From the NCBI GenBank assembly GCA_964006375.1, contig OZ023264.1, positions 11,604,225 through 11,668,224 on the forward strand: a DNA stretch of 64,000 bases, given 5' to 3'. Numbering within the stretch: the stretch's first letter is position 1; each line of letters starts with the position of its first letter. This stretch comes from Tillus elongatus (lineage: Eukaryota > Arthropoda > Insecta > Coleoptera > Cleridae). The notes below the pieces were generated by a model that made no database searches, was not told where the DNA came from, and saw only the letters and a program-made list of their open reading frames with translations. A program made the position numbers and the translations under genes. Below are positions 20,377 to 32,299 of this stretch, piece after piece.

Positions 20377-22229
20377 GGGAACCTGTAACCCCTAGATGGC
20401 GCGTCTTTAGGTGGCGGATCGAGGAATGCTTCTCAGATATGAGTGGTAGGAGGAAAATGAAATACCTCCCGCGGACCAACAGGTACAGTAGCGTCTGACC
20501 CAGAGTGGGCGGCTACGAACAGCGTCTGACCCAGAATGGGCGGCTGAAGTTTCAAACTCACCAAGTCGTCTAGCCAACGTGGTGTTTTATGGCTAAATAC
20601 CTCCTATGATCATGCCAGATGTAAAAACTGAACTACCCCAGGCGAGTAGAAAAGTATTTTCAAAATCTCGCACTGACAACAAGTCAGTCTGCCCCATGGA
20701 TTCTGGGGGGGGGGGTAAACATATGGCAACGAGTACCAAACATACCAACAACAAAATACTGCATATTGCAACCTACAATACCCGATCTATGTCAACAGAT
20801 GAAAGATTAATGGAACTAGAAGGCGAGTTGGAACATATAGAATGGGACGTTGTCGGACTAAGTGAAGTAAAAAGACGAGGCGAACAGCCATAGACCTTAA
20901 ATCTGGGCACATGCTCTATAACGTGGGTGAAGAAGAGAGCTCCTGGGGAGGAACGTGATTTCTCATACACAAGCGACACAAATCAAGCATCGTGTCACTA
21001 AATAAAATATCAACACGAGTTATCTCTTTGATTCTAAAACTCAATACCAGATGCAATATTAAGCTCATACAAGTATACGCGCCTACAACGGATCAAGACG
21101 ATGAGGAGATAGACCTGTTCTATGAGGTTTAAACGAACACCCAGAGCACTTTACTCTAATATGCGGTGACTTCAATGCTAAAATAGGCAGAAAAATAAAT
21201 CAAAGTGAGGAAGTACTTGGAGACTTTGGCTTAGAAGGTAGAAATGATCGGGGAGAAACGCTGCTCAGCTTTCTACTACAAAACAATCTGTTTCAAATGA
21301 ACAGTTTTTTCTACAAAAAACCAAATAGAAGATGGACGTGGAAACGCCCCGATGGTAAAACAAGAAACGAAATAGACTTTATCATCACAAATAAAAAACA
21401 CACAATAAAAGACGTAACTGTCCTAAATAGGTTTGCTACTGGGAGCGACCACAGGCTTGTTCGAGCAAAATTAGCTATTGACACTGGCAAAGAAAGACAA
21501 AAAATAATCCAAAAGAGCAATAAATTGAATTTTCTAATAAATCCAGCAGATGTAAATAGCTTTGAACAATGGATCACCACTAAGTTAGCCAAGGCTGAAA
21601 TAGAACACGCCATTGGTAACGACATCAACAAACTGAATAATATCATCACAACCACAATAACTGAGGCCCAAAGTCGACACTGCTCAACAAATCAAAGGGA
21701 AGAAAAACTAAGCAAGGAGACCAAACTGCTCATAGAAAGAAGAAGGGATATGAGGTCCAAAAACTATACATCTAAAGAAGAATTAAGACAAATAAATAAA
21801 CAAATTTCAAAAGGCATCTGACGCGACGGCAGAGCTTTTAGACACAACCAAATCAAAGATACTGAAAGTAACACAGCGCCAAATGGGGAGGTCGATGCTT
21901 GGCGTTTCGTTACGTGACCACATTAGAAATGAAGAATTACGCAGAAGAACAGGAGTGACTGATGTGGTCGTACATGTGGCAAAATTCAAGTGGAAGTGGA
22001 CGGGACATGTGGCTCGCATGCAAGATGACAGGTGGACAAAACGATTACTTGAATGGAGACCCAGATCCGATAAAAGAAGCAGAGGAAGACCACGAACTCG
22101 CTGGACAGACGACATTAGAAAAATTACAAAAAACTGTATTCGTAGCCCTCAAGACAGAAAAGAATGGACTCGACTAGGGGAGGCCTATGTCCAGCAGTGG
22201 ACGTAGAGGACTGATTGATGATGATGATG
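20377..22229 (+). pseudogene. RTE-clade LINE lacking its reverse transcriptase
   Basis: A 5' leader (20377-20605) with two copies of 'gcgtctgacccaga' precedes an AP-type endonuclease: 'ILHIATYNTRSMSTDERLM', 'WDVVGLSEVKRRGE', 'CGDFNAKIGRK', 'RPDGKTRNEIDFIIT' and 'GSDHRLVRAKL' carry the expected catalytic Asn, Glu, Asp and His positions. Near 21825 the sequence jumps to the RT C-terminus: 'LRDHIRNEELRRRTGVTDVV', 'KWKWTGHVARM', 'RSRGRPRTRWTDDIRK', 'EAYVQQW', then a stop. The whole RT catalytic domain is deleted. It ends in a (TGATGA)-type tail. 'tattcggtac' occurs at the left edge (about 20354) and after the tail (about 22232), a plausible target duplication. Frameshifts occur in the endonuclease. 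Confidence 0.85.
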
Positions 22230-22234
22230 ATATT

Positions 22235-22560
22235 CGGTACAACGATTGTAGGACCATTTCTTTACCACCATACCTTAACATCAGAGCGCTACCTACATTT
22301 GCTTCAAAACGATTAAGAGGATGACGAATCTGCTGCTGTTTCGGAATATCTTTCAAGGACATTTTCCGATAAGGTAATCAGCACGTATTCGGAAACACCA
22401 TGGCCAGCGCGTTCACCAGATATAACCCCGATTCATTTCTTCGCATGGGGATACGTTAAGAATCATGTATATCAGCAAAAATTTTTCTACACGACAAGAT
22501 CTGAGGAGGTTAGTTCTGAAAGCATTTGCCAGGATTATTCCATAAATGTTGACGAGGGAA
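22235..22560 (+). pseudogene. Mariner transposase, C-terminal fragment
   Basis: Resumes after the RTE tail with 'GTTIVGPFLYHHTLTSERYL' and continues in a shifted frame with 'ESAAVSEYLSRTFSDKVIST', 'TPWPARSPDITPIHFFAWGY' and 'VKNHVYQQKFF'. In the third catalytic block the expected Asp of 'PxDFF' is His (PIHFF), so this copy is dead independently of the insertions. Confidence 0.8.
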
Positions 22561-23179
22561 AATAATGAAAGCTTATTAAAACATATGCTCTAAATTTGGT
22601 TGTTTTATTAGTATTCGTTTGTTGTTGTTTTTAATGTTTATATTTTCTGGTAATGTCATTTTATTTGTTCTGTGTTTATTCCATTAAACTATCGCCTCAA
22701 ATCATCCATTGGATTTTATTAAACGCCTAAAAGACATAAAGTGTTAATTAAGTTTAAAAGCTATGAACAGGTCCGTTATAGGAATTTTCTTGATTAAGGT
22801 CTAAAAAAAAATTAAATGATACTAAACCACAAAGTCTGACGCACCGCTGAATTTGGAATAAAAAGGGCAGAATATGATGTCGGAAAATGAGCGCCGCATC
22901 TAAAAAAAAGTTGATGGTGGTCCCACAAAATTAACAATGCTACGTTAAAGAAAATGAAAAGTTGCCGTAGAAAAGTGTCATCGGAATTGGTGTAAGTCCA
23001 CTATTAAGGCCAGGAAAAAATAATATATAAGATCGAAAAATCCAATTATTTCAAAATATCTCAAGAAACAAAAAAAAAATTCGGAGATGTTTAACCGCCA
23101 TTTTGTTAGGCTTGTGCGCAACTTTTCTTCTATTTAACCAAGTTCTAGATCCCCATAATGGTCCTCGTTATCTTGGACA

Positions 23180-23282
<103 letters not shown>

Positions 23283-23524
23283 ATTTAATAGGATTTTATA
23301 TTTTATTAGCGTATATTTCTGTAACGTTTTTATTAATTCATTTTGTAATTGTATGAATCTCACTTTTTTTAAATTGGCTTTTTAGCTCTATAAAATATGA
23401 GAAGTTTAGTTGTTTAATGTTTTATTATTTGTGACATAAGATTTTGATTTTAATTTTTGAAGACTTAGTAATCTGTTTTTTTATTTATTTATTCTGACAT
23501 ATCTTATCTACTGGATTTTGTAGC

Positions 23525-23800
23525 ACAAAGACCACTATGTGAAAACTGGAACCTGTGATGAGCACTAATAAGTACACTTTGAGAAAACCCAAATCACCAC
23601 GACACTTATTTCCAAGACCTTACGATCATTTCGGTGACAAAATCAACATCTTCAGAAGGAAGACAAATTCTAGATAGATAGATAGATAGATAGATAGAAT
23701 TTATCTTTCTCTGAAGATGTTGACTTCGTCAACGAAACGATCGTAAGGTCTTTGAAATAAGTGTTGTGGTGATTTGGGTTTTCTCAAAGTGTACTTAGCA
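23525..23800. repeat. Inverted pair of a PLE-like terminal repeat
   Basis: A segment of about 110 bp is present in both orientations around a (TAGA)n run at 23671-23698. Each arm contains 'ctgaagatgttga', a short hairpin, 'cgaaa', and 'gatcgtaaggtc', followed by 'gtggtgatttgggt'. The same family forms a larger inverted cluster at 49815-50125. The CTGAAGA-hairpin-GAAAC order recalls a hammerhead core, but one extra base precedes stem II and no stem I is visible. Confidence 0.7.
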
Positions 23801-24411
23801 CAAAGAGCAATAAAATTATTACAATGATTATTTAAAATCAATAGCATTGATGAGCCATCGATGAACATATAACAAAAATCACCCGGTCGAATAAAAAACA
23901 TCCAATTCAAACTTGAAATAAGAATCTTCGTTATCCCAGAGACTTTAAGAATGTGGCTTCAGTAACTACCTATGTATACATAAATCAGTTTAAAAACTGA
24001 CATTCTGAGTCGACACCGCATAAATTGCAGTAGGATTGATATCGGACATTGCAATTATCTAATTCTAGTTAGGTACTTTAATTGATTATCTTTGCTAAAG
24101 CTTCTAGATAGCACCTAATTGTTGAAAATATACTGTAATAACGATGTGTGATAATAACTTATTCTAAATATTTAATATATTGTCTAGATATTGTCGATTT
24201 CTTATTAAAACTTTAGTGGTATTGTCAAAATGGACCACAGTTTCGTCATATCTTATACATAAATAGCTGACAGTAGCATCAATACAGTTCGAGGTGGTTC
24301 TATTGTCTCATCAGGAAAAATAAAATAAATGAAAGATACTTAAGCTAAGAATGTTCAAAAAGTGTTGTTTGCAGGCATTTTACTGGTCGGTTTTCAGACA
24401 TATAATCGTGA

Positions 24412-24474
24412 AAACATACTACTTGGTTCCGCAACTAGGTGACGGCACGTCCACCACTCACTTAGCGACATATG
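24412..24474 (+). repeat. Fragment of the hammerhead repeat unit
   Basis: About 60 bp ('actacttggttccgcaacta' to 'ccactcacttag') align with the 'tacttggttccgaactaggt' section of the 307 bp unit. The hammerhead part is not included. Confidence 0.7.
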
Positions 24475-25157
24475 ATCATAAAAATACACCCTTTATTCAA
24501 AGAATCCAAAATGACAAAGAACACGTCACAAAAAAACCAAAGTTCCTATACGCTTTCACTAGCTAACCAATTAAAGCCTACACTATAACTAGCATCTAGC
24601 CCTACCAATCCTAGTTTGGCTTTCGGGCTTCTGCATGCGCAGTGAGTTACCGGAATAATAGACAATTTGCATGTTTTTTTTCTTATCACATCTGATACAC
24701 ATCCCACAAAGATGATTTTTAATATTTTATTCATTTCACATACTACGAAAATAACGACGAAAAAAATATTTGAAAATGCGAATTTCATAATCGATTTCAA
24801 ACACCACTATTTTGCCGGCATAATCTGTGACGTCACTGGACGGTAATGTCACAATGACGATGAGCTTGCATCTCTTTGTTTACATCACCACGATGTTGGA
24901 AAACAAGCGACCGTACTTATCATACCATAGGGAAAATGTAAACACGTCATTTATTCGCTGTTCAAGTACGTCACGACCAATAACAGAACGTTCGCGGTCA
25001 CGTGATAATGATTCGAAATTTTTGATTTTAAAAGTCTTTAGCTGTCCACTACATATGCTTTTGGGTATTTTCATGCATGTAATAATGTTCTATGTATGAA
25101 AAACTAATAGTTAGATGTTAGATTCGTGTAATGGAAAATCCATAAAAATTGTCATGG
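24475..25157. other. No recognised gene
   Basis: AT-rich sequence with short frames; no domain or RNA gene recognised. Confidence 0.4.
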
Positions 25158-25165
25158 CTCGCAAC

Positions 25166-27789
25166 CAGTGGCAGCTCGTGGTCAAATACGAAGGGGGTTC
25201 ATAAAATGAAGAGCATATAATATCAGAACATGAAGTGCTGCTCATGATGTTGAAAATGCGCCGCAGGTGAAAATTTTTAATATTTTCAAGGTCACGCGTT
25301 TTCAGAAGAAACATTTAGATACTCGTAGCATTTAATAACACAATAAATAAAAAACTTACGTTTACTTATACAGGAAATCCATTCGTCTATGCTTTGAATT
25401 AGCAAACACATCAATAACACGATTGTTGAAGTCTGGAATTGAAGCAATTAATTCTTTTTTCATACTTAATATTGATAATGAATTTAGTCTTTCTTGTACC
25501 ATGGTGTTCCTCAGAAAAGTCTTCACTCCTTTAAGAGTTGAAAAACAACACTCACTTTCAACTGTTGTCATATGAATCGTACAAATAAGTTTTAACAACA
25601 AAACACTTTCACTAAAACAGTCAAGTAAGTTTCGGTCTTTAAATAATTGTAGAATAACTAAGCAACTCGCTGCCCCTCGAAAATCTTCTCTACTGTATAT
25701 AACTAATAGTTCACTTTTCAATTTAGCTTTGTCGAAAAAGTCATATGTTTTTGTTACACTATCAACCTCTACAGTGGGGAAGTTGTTTTCATATTCACGG
25801 AATTTACCAGGAAAAAAGTTTGGATGCTAAAAGATGGCCGTTAAATTCAAATCGGTCCTTGGCCTGATTAATTAGCACATCACATACTTCCTTCGATTGG
25901 GCAGAAAATGACAAGTCATTCGGTCTACGCCTATTTGGTGGTGAACTGGGAGAATCGGATGTACGTATTTTGGTGATCGCTTTTTCAAAATTATTCACAA
26001 AGCTATTGATTTTGATAGCATCCAGAGTTCGAGACTGAAAATCATTAAAAAGAATTTCATACTGAGGCATGATTTTACCAAAAAAGTGAGCCAATATTTA
26101 AAATGGTCATTGTTTAAATAGCCCAATCACATTTCAGCTTCGTTATCTGTATTATAATCATTTCTTGCAGAGTCTAAAATACATTCCAGGCATTCCTTTA
26201 AAAGTTCTGCATTTTCGTAAACATTTCTTACCGTTCGAGTGTTATAATTCCATCTGGTGGGCGGCGCTGCTGGAATTCTCTTTTTCACAATACTCTGTAA
26301 TACCTCCGATCGCTTTGGCGATCGCGAAAAGAAGGTAGGAAATGCATGTAAATTTGCGAAAAAATTAGATGTATTTCTATTGACAGACACGCTTTTTTGT
26401 AAAATTAAATTGAACTGATGGGCATATCAGTGTATAAAATACGCATATGGATAGTCATTTTTTATAATACTTTGTACGCCTCCCACTTTCCCTGACATAA
26501 CGGCTGCTCCGTCATAACTTTGACCTACTAACTGATTAGGCAAAATATTAAGCTCAGTTAATTCTTTTTTATTTCAATCGCAATGTCTTTGGCAATATAT
26601 AACGCAGGATTTAGAAATTTCCAAAATCGCTCATGGATGTGATCGTTTCGTTCATATTTCAAAATTAACACAAGTTGCTGATGGGTAGAAACATCCGTCG
26701 TTTCATCAGCCCGGATGGCTACAAAGCGAGTCTCTAAAATTTGTTTTTTTTTTATTTCTTCCTGATAAACTACGAGCATAGCATCTAGTAAATCATTCTG
26801 AACCGATTTTAAAGTTCGCTTAAAAACATTACTCCCTTCCAAATGCTCTTTCATTGCCACATCTATTTCCGCCACAAAATCGATGAGCCCCCTGTATATA
26901 CCGTGATTTAAACTGCCAGAAGATTCGTCGTGCCCATCTAAGGCGAGTTCAAAAGCACCACAAAAGTTAATACAGTCGATAAGTCGTGATAATACATACC
27001 GGTTTTTTGATACTTGTTCATTGAAGTTTTTAATCGACTTTTGATATGCAGAATCCAAAAACTGTCGAATGTCCACATTACCAATATCGGAGAGATTTAG
27101 TTCATTCTTCATATGAACTTGGGAAGATGCTTTTTTGTTTTTGCCGGCAAATGTGACAAATCCGTAACCCCTGTGTTTGTCCACTCAACACTTACATTAG
27201 GATGACCGGCGAAAATAAGGTACACTCTTGTGCCAGCTGTAGTTCTGGGCGAGGTGGACCCTTTATCTTTATTTCAAAACGATTTTGAAAATTATTCGAG
27301 TTTTCTTTAATACATTCCATCGAATACGACTCCATTGTTTACATATTTTAATTAACACGTAACAGGAGACAAGACGCGACGGGCTAAAGCAGGCGATTGT
27401 CGGGTACCCGAGCCGACGTAGATCGACTTTTCCTCCTTCTTGTGCCCTGCACCTAAACGCGGTAAGATGTGTGTATTATGACTTCTGTTTCACGCGTCCG
27501 TTGCTCTTGCTTGCTCACACAGAGTACCGCTCTCGCGGTATGTTCAGGATCCAACTTGAACCGAAAAAGTTGGTAAAGTCGTCAGCGACAAGACAGCAAT
27601 TTAAATATTTTCTATATGTTACGGGTTGTTTTGTATGTAACTATGTAGGTACCGGTAAAAAGGTAGTATATTATATGATAATTATCATTTATATTATAAA
27701 TGTTGAAAGGATAAAATTATAATGGTGTAGGTAGTTCAATTTTTAAGGGGGTTCATTGCACAAATGCACCTACAGTAAAACCGCCACTG
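25166..27789 (-). mobile_element. hAT transposon with perfect 8 bp target duplication
   Basis: The element begins CAGTGGCAG (25166) and ends CGCCACTG (27789), short imperfect inverted repeats of hAT style. It is bracketed by CTCGCAAC at 25158-25165 and 27790-27797, a perfect 8 bp duplication typical of hAT. Length is 2624 bp. The transposase lies on the minus strand and is broken. Confidence 0.9.
25362..27184 (-). pseudogene. hAT transposase (DUF4371/ZMYM-like), broken
   Basis: From 27184 downward: an N-terminal segment with 'FLDSAYQKSIKNFNEQVSKN' and 'FCGAFELALDGHDESS' is followed by 'RFVAIRADETTDVSTHQQLV', the region with the first catalytic Asp. Next come 'QLVGQSYDGAAVMSGKVGGV' (second Asp) and 'APPTRWNYNTRTV'. 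The C-terminal dimerisation segment 'MTTVESECCFSTLKGVKTFL' contains the conserved Glu-Cys-Cys-Phe-Ser block. A stop near 26560 and frame changes near 26100 and 25760 break it. The family performs cut-and-paste transposition in the nucleus; this copy is not expected to be active. Confidence 0.85.
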
Positions 27790-27794
27790 CTCGC

Positions 27795-28126
27795 AACTCA
27801 TGAGTTTTTTGCGGTTTTAACGAAATAAAAGACCTCTCTGAGATGTTGTTTACACATAATCCTCACAACTGACTTTCCTGACCTGCCCTGACATCAGTTT
27901 GCTTAACTAAAAGCTAAAAGGCGAAGAAAAAATCAACGTTGCCATATATCAAGGTCATGTGTGCATAATGTATACTTTTACTTCCCCTTGTTTCCTTATT
28001 TTAGCTTTTTATTAGGAAAAACTGATGTCACGGCAGGTCAGGTCAGGTCAGTTGTGAGGATTGTGTGTAAACAGCACTTCAGGGAGGTCTTTTATTTCGT
28101 TAAAACGGCAAAAAACTGATGAGTTT
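27795..28126. mobile_element. Foldback MITE beside the hAT element
   Basis: Arms of about 120 bp are inverted copies: 'ttttaacgaaataaaagacc' at 27823 against 'ggtcttttatttcgttaaaa' near 28086, and 'cctcacaactgac' against 'gtcagttgtgagg'. The spacer is about 100 bp. No coding capacity. The hAT target duplication lies at its left edge. Confidence 0.75.
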
Positions 28127-28479
28127 GGTACGGCTAGATGTTAGTTACACTACGCAACTGAATAACAGCGCGAAATCAAAGTACAAACATTGAAATTAAC
28201 CAATCTATAACCTGTAACAACTAAAGTTTAAATACACGAAGAACGACAATGTTACCTTTCAACCTGTTGCTTCTTATGAAGACAGGCGTATCACTTACAA
28301 TTTTTTGATTGTAAGTAATCAATTTATCATATCTTAATAATATAGTTTATTTATTTCGTCATTTGTAAAAATAATAGACTAAAAATTTGTAAAAACCACA
28401 GAACAAAAATATTAACTTAAGTCAGTTTAAAATCGAATATTATAACGAATTTATGTAGTACACTGACATAAAGGAAGTC

Positions 28480-29365
28480 GCTCTGCGAATTTTTGTGGAC
28501 TTCTCTAAAGTTTTTGGGTGTGAAAATTATGAGATCCGAATAAGTTTATTGTCACGGTATCAACCACAGGTACTGCATTGGACTGGTTTAGAAGCTATAT
28601 TACGGGCATGACACAAAAGTTGTAACACCTAACTTCACCAGTTCGTCTACGACTTTTGAAGTGACGGTTGAGGTACAACAGGGAACAGTTCATGGACCTA
28701 AGATCTACATTATCTACAACAGTTTACTTCAATACATAACTCATTAATCTAAAAATAACATGCATTCAGACAACAAAAGAACGGTCAGCTTCATGGCTGA
28801 TGATACCAACTTTCTGATAGGTGGACCTGATGTTGGGGGCGTTGCAATCGATACTGATAAAACCTTCAAACGGCTTGACAAATGGATCAATTAAAATTAA
28901 CATACACTCAATAAGGATAAGACAGCATGCGCGCTTTTCAAGTCTTTAAGATGAAAAAAAAAATATTGGTCAAGATGTAAAACTAGGTAGTCAAAACAAT
29001 ACCTTGCAGAGTTCTAAGAAGCTCTGGGATCGCGTTTGGGCAGTGAGCTTATATGAGATGTGGTTAACTCTGCTAACGACACATCGATATCATCTCCAAT
29101 GAAAACACTAACTCAAAGAAGTCGTATCTATGCTGTGTTATCACTGTATTATGCGTATTTTACTCACAATTAAAGCTTGATATTATACACTGGGGACTGG
29201 CAAGACAAGAAAATCAAGTCTTTAAAAAGAAAAAAAAAACAAGTGATGAGAATCATATTCAACATTTCACATTGACACTAGCAAAAACATATTTAACAGC
29301 CAAATCATTCCACTCTCTTCGGCATGTGCTTTGTGATGTGCCTACTCCTTTATGTGAGAAAAAAT
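28480..29365 (+). pseudogene. Jockey/CR1-type LINE reverse-transcriptase relic
   Basis: Multiply frameshifted RT. Recognisable blocks are 'VQQGTVHGPKIYIIY' (equivalent of the PQGSVLGPLLF block), 'VSFMADDTNFLIGGP' (catalytic Asp-Asp pair), 'NKDKTACALF', and a late segment 'KKQVMRIIFNISH'. The 5' part is absent, and the 3' part ends where another LINE begins at about 29380. Old and inactive. Confidence 0.7.
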
Positions 29366-29379
29366 AAGGGAAGCAGGCC

Positions 29380-31265
29380 GAAGGATAAAATCTGGTAAAA
29401 AAAAAGCCGAAGGTCCGGATAGTATATCGATCGAGGTTGTTGAGGCAGTGACAGAACAGAAACCGGAGAAACTACAAGTTCTGATAAATAAAGTAATCAG
29501 TGATGGAAGCTTCTAATCAGAATGGAAGACTGCTCAATTGGTGTATTTGGTATATGCCTGGAAGACGAAATAACAAAATTATATGAACATGTAATAAATA
29601 ACAGACTTATAAACGAAATCTAGAGAAGATCAGGGTTAGAAGACAACCAATTTGGCTTCCGCAAGGGGCGCTCGACGATGGATGCTGCAAAGAAGGTACA
29701 GGACGTGGCAAGGAAAGAAGGCAATCAAAACAGGTTTGTGGCCATGGTAACATTGGACGTAAAAATGCATTCAATACAGAACCATGGAGAGGCATATACG
29801 AAGTGTTAAGAAAGAGGCAAGTTGAGCCATATCTGCTGAAAATAGCATGTAGTTACCTGGAAGACAGACAGCTACTGATTGGACAGAAATATGGGATTCA
29901 GGTTAAATGTGACGTGCCTCAGGGGTCAATCCTAGGACCAACACTGTGGAACGGTAAGGCTTTTAGTCTGGGGTCCGTAAACAACACGGCTATTATAGGG
30001 TATGCATATGATTTGGTGCTGGTTGTAAGCGGAGGAACTAAGGCTGACATAATATCAACTGGTCAGTGGCAAGTGTGGAAAACTGGATGGCAAAAAGTAA
30101 CCTACAACTCGCGCCTGACAAAACTGAAAGTATAGTGCTAGTGGGATGAAGAACACTGACAACAGTAACCGTCAAGGGGGATGCAGCAATTCAGTGGCAG
30201 CCAAGTCTGAACTATCTCGGCATACAAGTAGGACATAACATGAACATGGGTGTGCACATAGAAAGAGTAGTGGCAAAATCAGACGTGCTGGTGGACAAGC
30301 TAGGGCGTCTAATGCGAAATACCAGTGGACCAAAAACAGGGAGAAGGAGAGTGCTGAGTAGTGTGGTAAACTCAATCATACTGTATGGCGCACCAGAATG
30401 GAAGGCCATGTTGTCAAAGGTAAGGTGTAGAAAAAAGGTTGAGGGACACAGTGGAAGGTAGCCATCGGAATAGCAAGTGCATATAGAACAGTGGCAACGA
30501 AAGCAATACAGGTGATTGCAGGAACGATCCCTATACACTTGTTGGCAAGATAGGTAACTTATGAAGGACACGAAAATAGAAGAGAAGAAAATAAAGAAGG
30601 CAGGAACTGAAATAATGCTGGAATGGTGGCGAGAGTGGGAAGAGGAAATGTCAACATCCCAGTGGACAAAGAGGCTCATCCCACACATAAAGACATGGAT
30701 ATCGAGGCAGCATGGGGAGGTGTGTTATTATATTACTCAATTTCTCTCAGGTCATGGGCGTTTCAGGTCTTAATTGGGTAAAATGAAAACAGGTGACAAA
30801 GAGAACTGTGATTATGGTGATAGAGATGCTCCAGAACACACAGTCTTTGAGCGCGCAAGATGGTCGCTTGAACAAATGTATAAAGAGATTGGCAGAGATT
30901 TAACAGCAGATCATGTGGTGGAGCATATGCTGGGAAGTGAAAGGGTGTGGAATACTGTGGAGAAAGGGATCGTATAAAAAATGAAGTCTAAGGAGGATGA
31001 AGACAGGATGTAGAAGTTTTGAGAGCAACAAGACTCAGGGACGCGGTGAAGCGATGACAGCGAGTGATTTCCTCCACGTCTATAGGTGTAAAAGAGGTGT
31101 TTAGTGGGTAGTGCCAACCTGGAGGGAAGGGAAGTCACCACAGTGCCGGTAGGTGTCAGAACGTTGAAGCGCCAGCCACCGGCCTGTGTAAAAAGCATCC
31201 ACCTCCGCTATGAGAAAAAACCCTTTACGTGAAAGGCGTGACAGGTGATAGTAGTAGTAGTAGTA
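29380..31265 (+). pseudogene. R1-type LINE, 5'-truncated, broken
   Basis: RT begins with 'KAEGPDSISIEVVEAV'. It continues through 'EDNQFGFRKGRSTMDAAKKV', 'MVTLDVKNAFNTEPW', 'KCDVPQGSILGPTLWN', a 'GYAYDLVLVV' block in which the catalytic Asp-Asp is Tyr-Asp, 'SLNYLGIQVGHNM', and 'VVNSIILYGAPEWKAML'. It ends in a Cys/His knuckle region ('CDYGDRDAPEHTVFE') and a (TAG)n tail. These features point to the R1/TRAS group. Several indels and stops break it into short frames; inactive. Confidence 0.85.
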
Positions 31266-31266
31266 G
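31249..31266. repeat. (TAG)n 3' tail
   Basis: Six TAG-like units terminating the R1-type LINE; simple-sequence 3' tails are common in this group. Confidence 0.8.
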
Positions 31267-31269
31267 CAG

Positions 31270-32250
31270 TCTAGCACTGGGTCTAAAATGATCTTAAAAA
31301 CTGATAATTTATGCATTTCTTCAACTTTAATAATAACGAGGATGTTGCTGTAGTGAGTGAGCAAACATTGACACCCGGTATATCCTCCAAGCAGATGGGA
31401 ATGTCGCCGCTTTCCCATGTGATTCAGCAAGACCGCAACTTTCGTCTGAAAACTGCTCAAGCAAGTAATAATCCCACATTATTCAAGTTTGCGCGTACGC
31501 TTGCGGGCGTGTGCAAATAATTCCTGTTCGCTCGAGCAGCTGAGGAATACATAAATGTAGAAATGGAGACGTTATTTACATATGTGAAACATCTGTTATA
31601 ATTCCCTCCTCACTCATAAAACAATATCCAGAAATCCGGGCTTTTATTTTTGCACTTTCCCCTGACCTTTAGTTTTATAGCGCTTCACTCTGGATTCTGA
31701 GTGCTTGTCTCGTGCTCTTTCCATCGTAATTTTTATGAATTTTCCATAAGATTGGGCTCTTCGGTGTATCGGTTTAAATCCTTCTCTGACACAGCGTTAA
31801 AAGTGTTATTCTTAACGGACCTTAATTAACAATACAGTCACCTACAGCGTGAAATAGTCAAAGGTACTAAATTCAGTATTGGAACGCCTAAGCATTCTCG
31901 ATCTCATATATCGAAAAGTATTCCGTCCTCCTAAGTAAGAAGGTCCTATCTGGAAAATGGCGATTTTGAGGTTTCAATGCTTTTGCACGCCTTTTAACAT
32001 TTTATACCTGCCTACTTAGTAAGAAAGTCTCACTTGAAAGCTAAATACGCTAAAAACTTTTGTTTAGTTCGTCCTAAGCTCATAAATCATATTGGTTAAT
32101 ATAAGTTTCGCCGACATAGGCATGTATACAAAATGATAACGTTTTGTATCCTCCTACTATGTCGAAAAGCATAACTATTGGACAATTGATAGTCCCTTTA
32201 TTATTCTTATTTTTAAAGGGGTAGACATTGATCCAATCCAATCCATAGCA
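31270..32250. other. No recognised gene
   Basis: A 69-codon frame (31311-31520) has protein-like composition but no recognisable family. The rest is AT-rich. Confidence 0.35.
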
Positions 32251-32299
32251 GGTGGTAGTGGAATTTTCCTTTACGTGATAGTAAAGGATTTATTCACGC

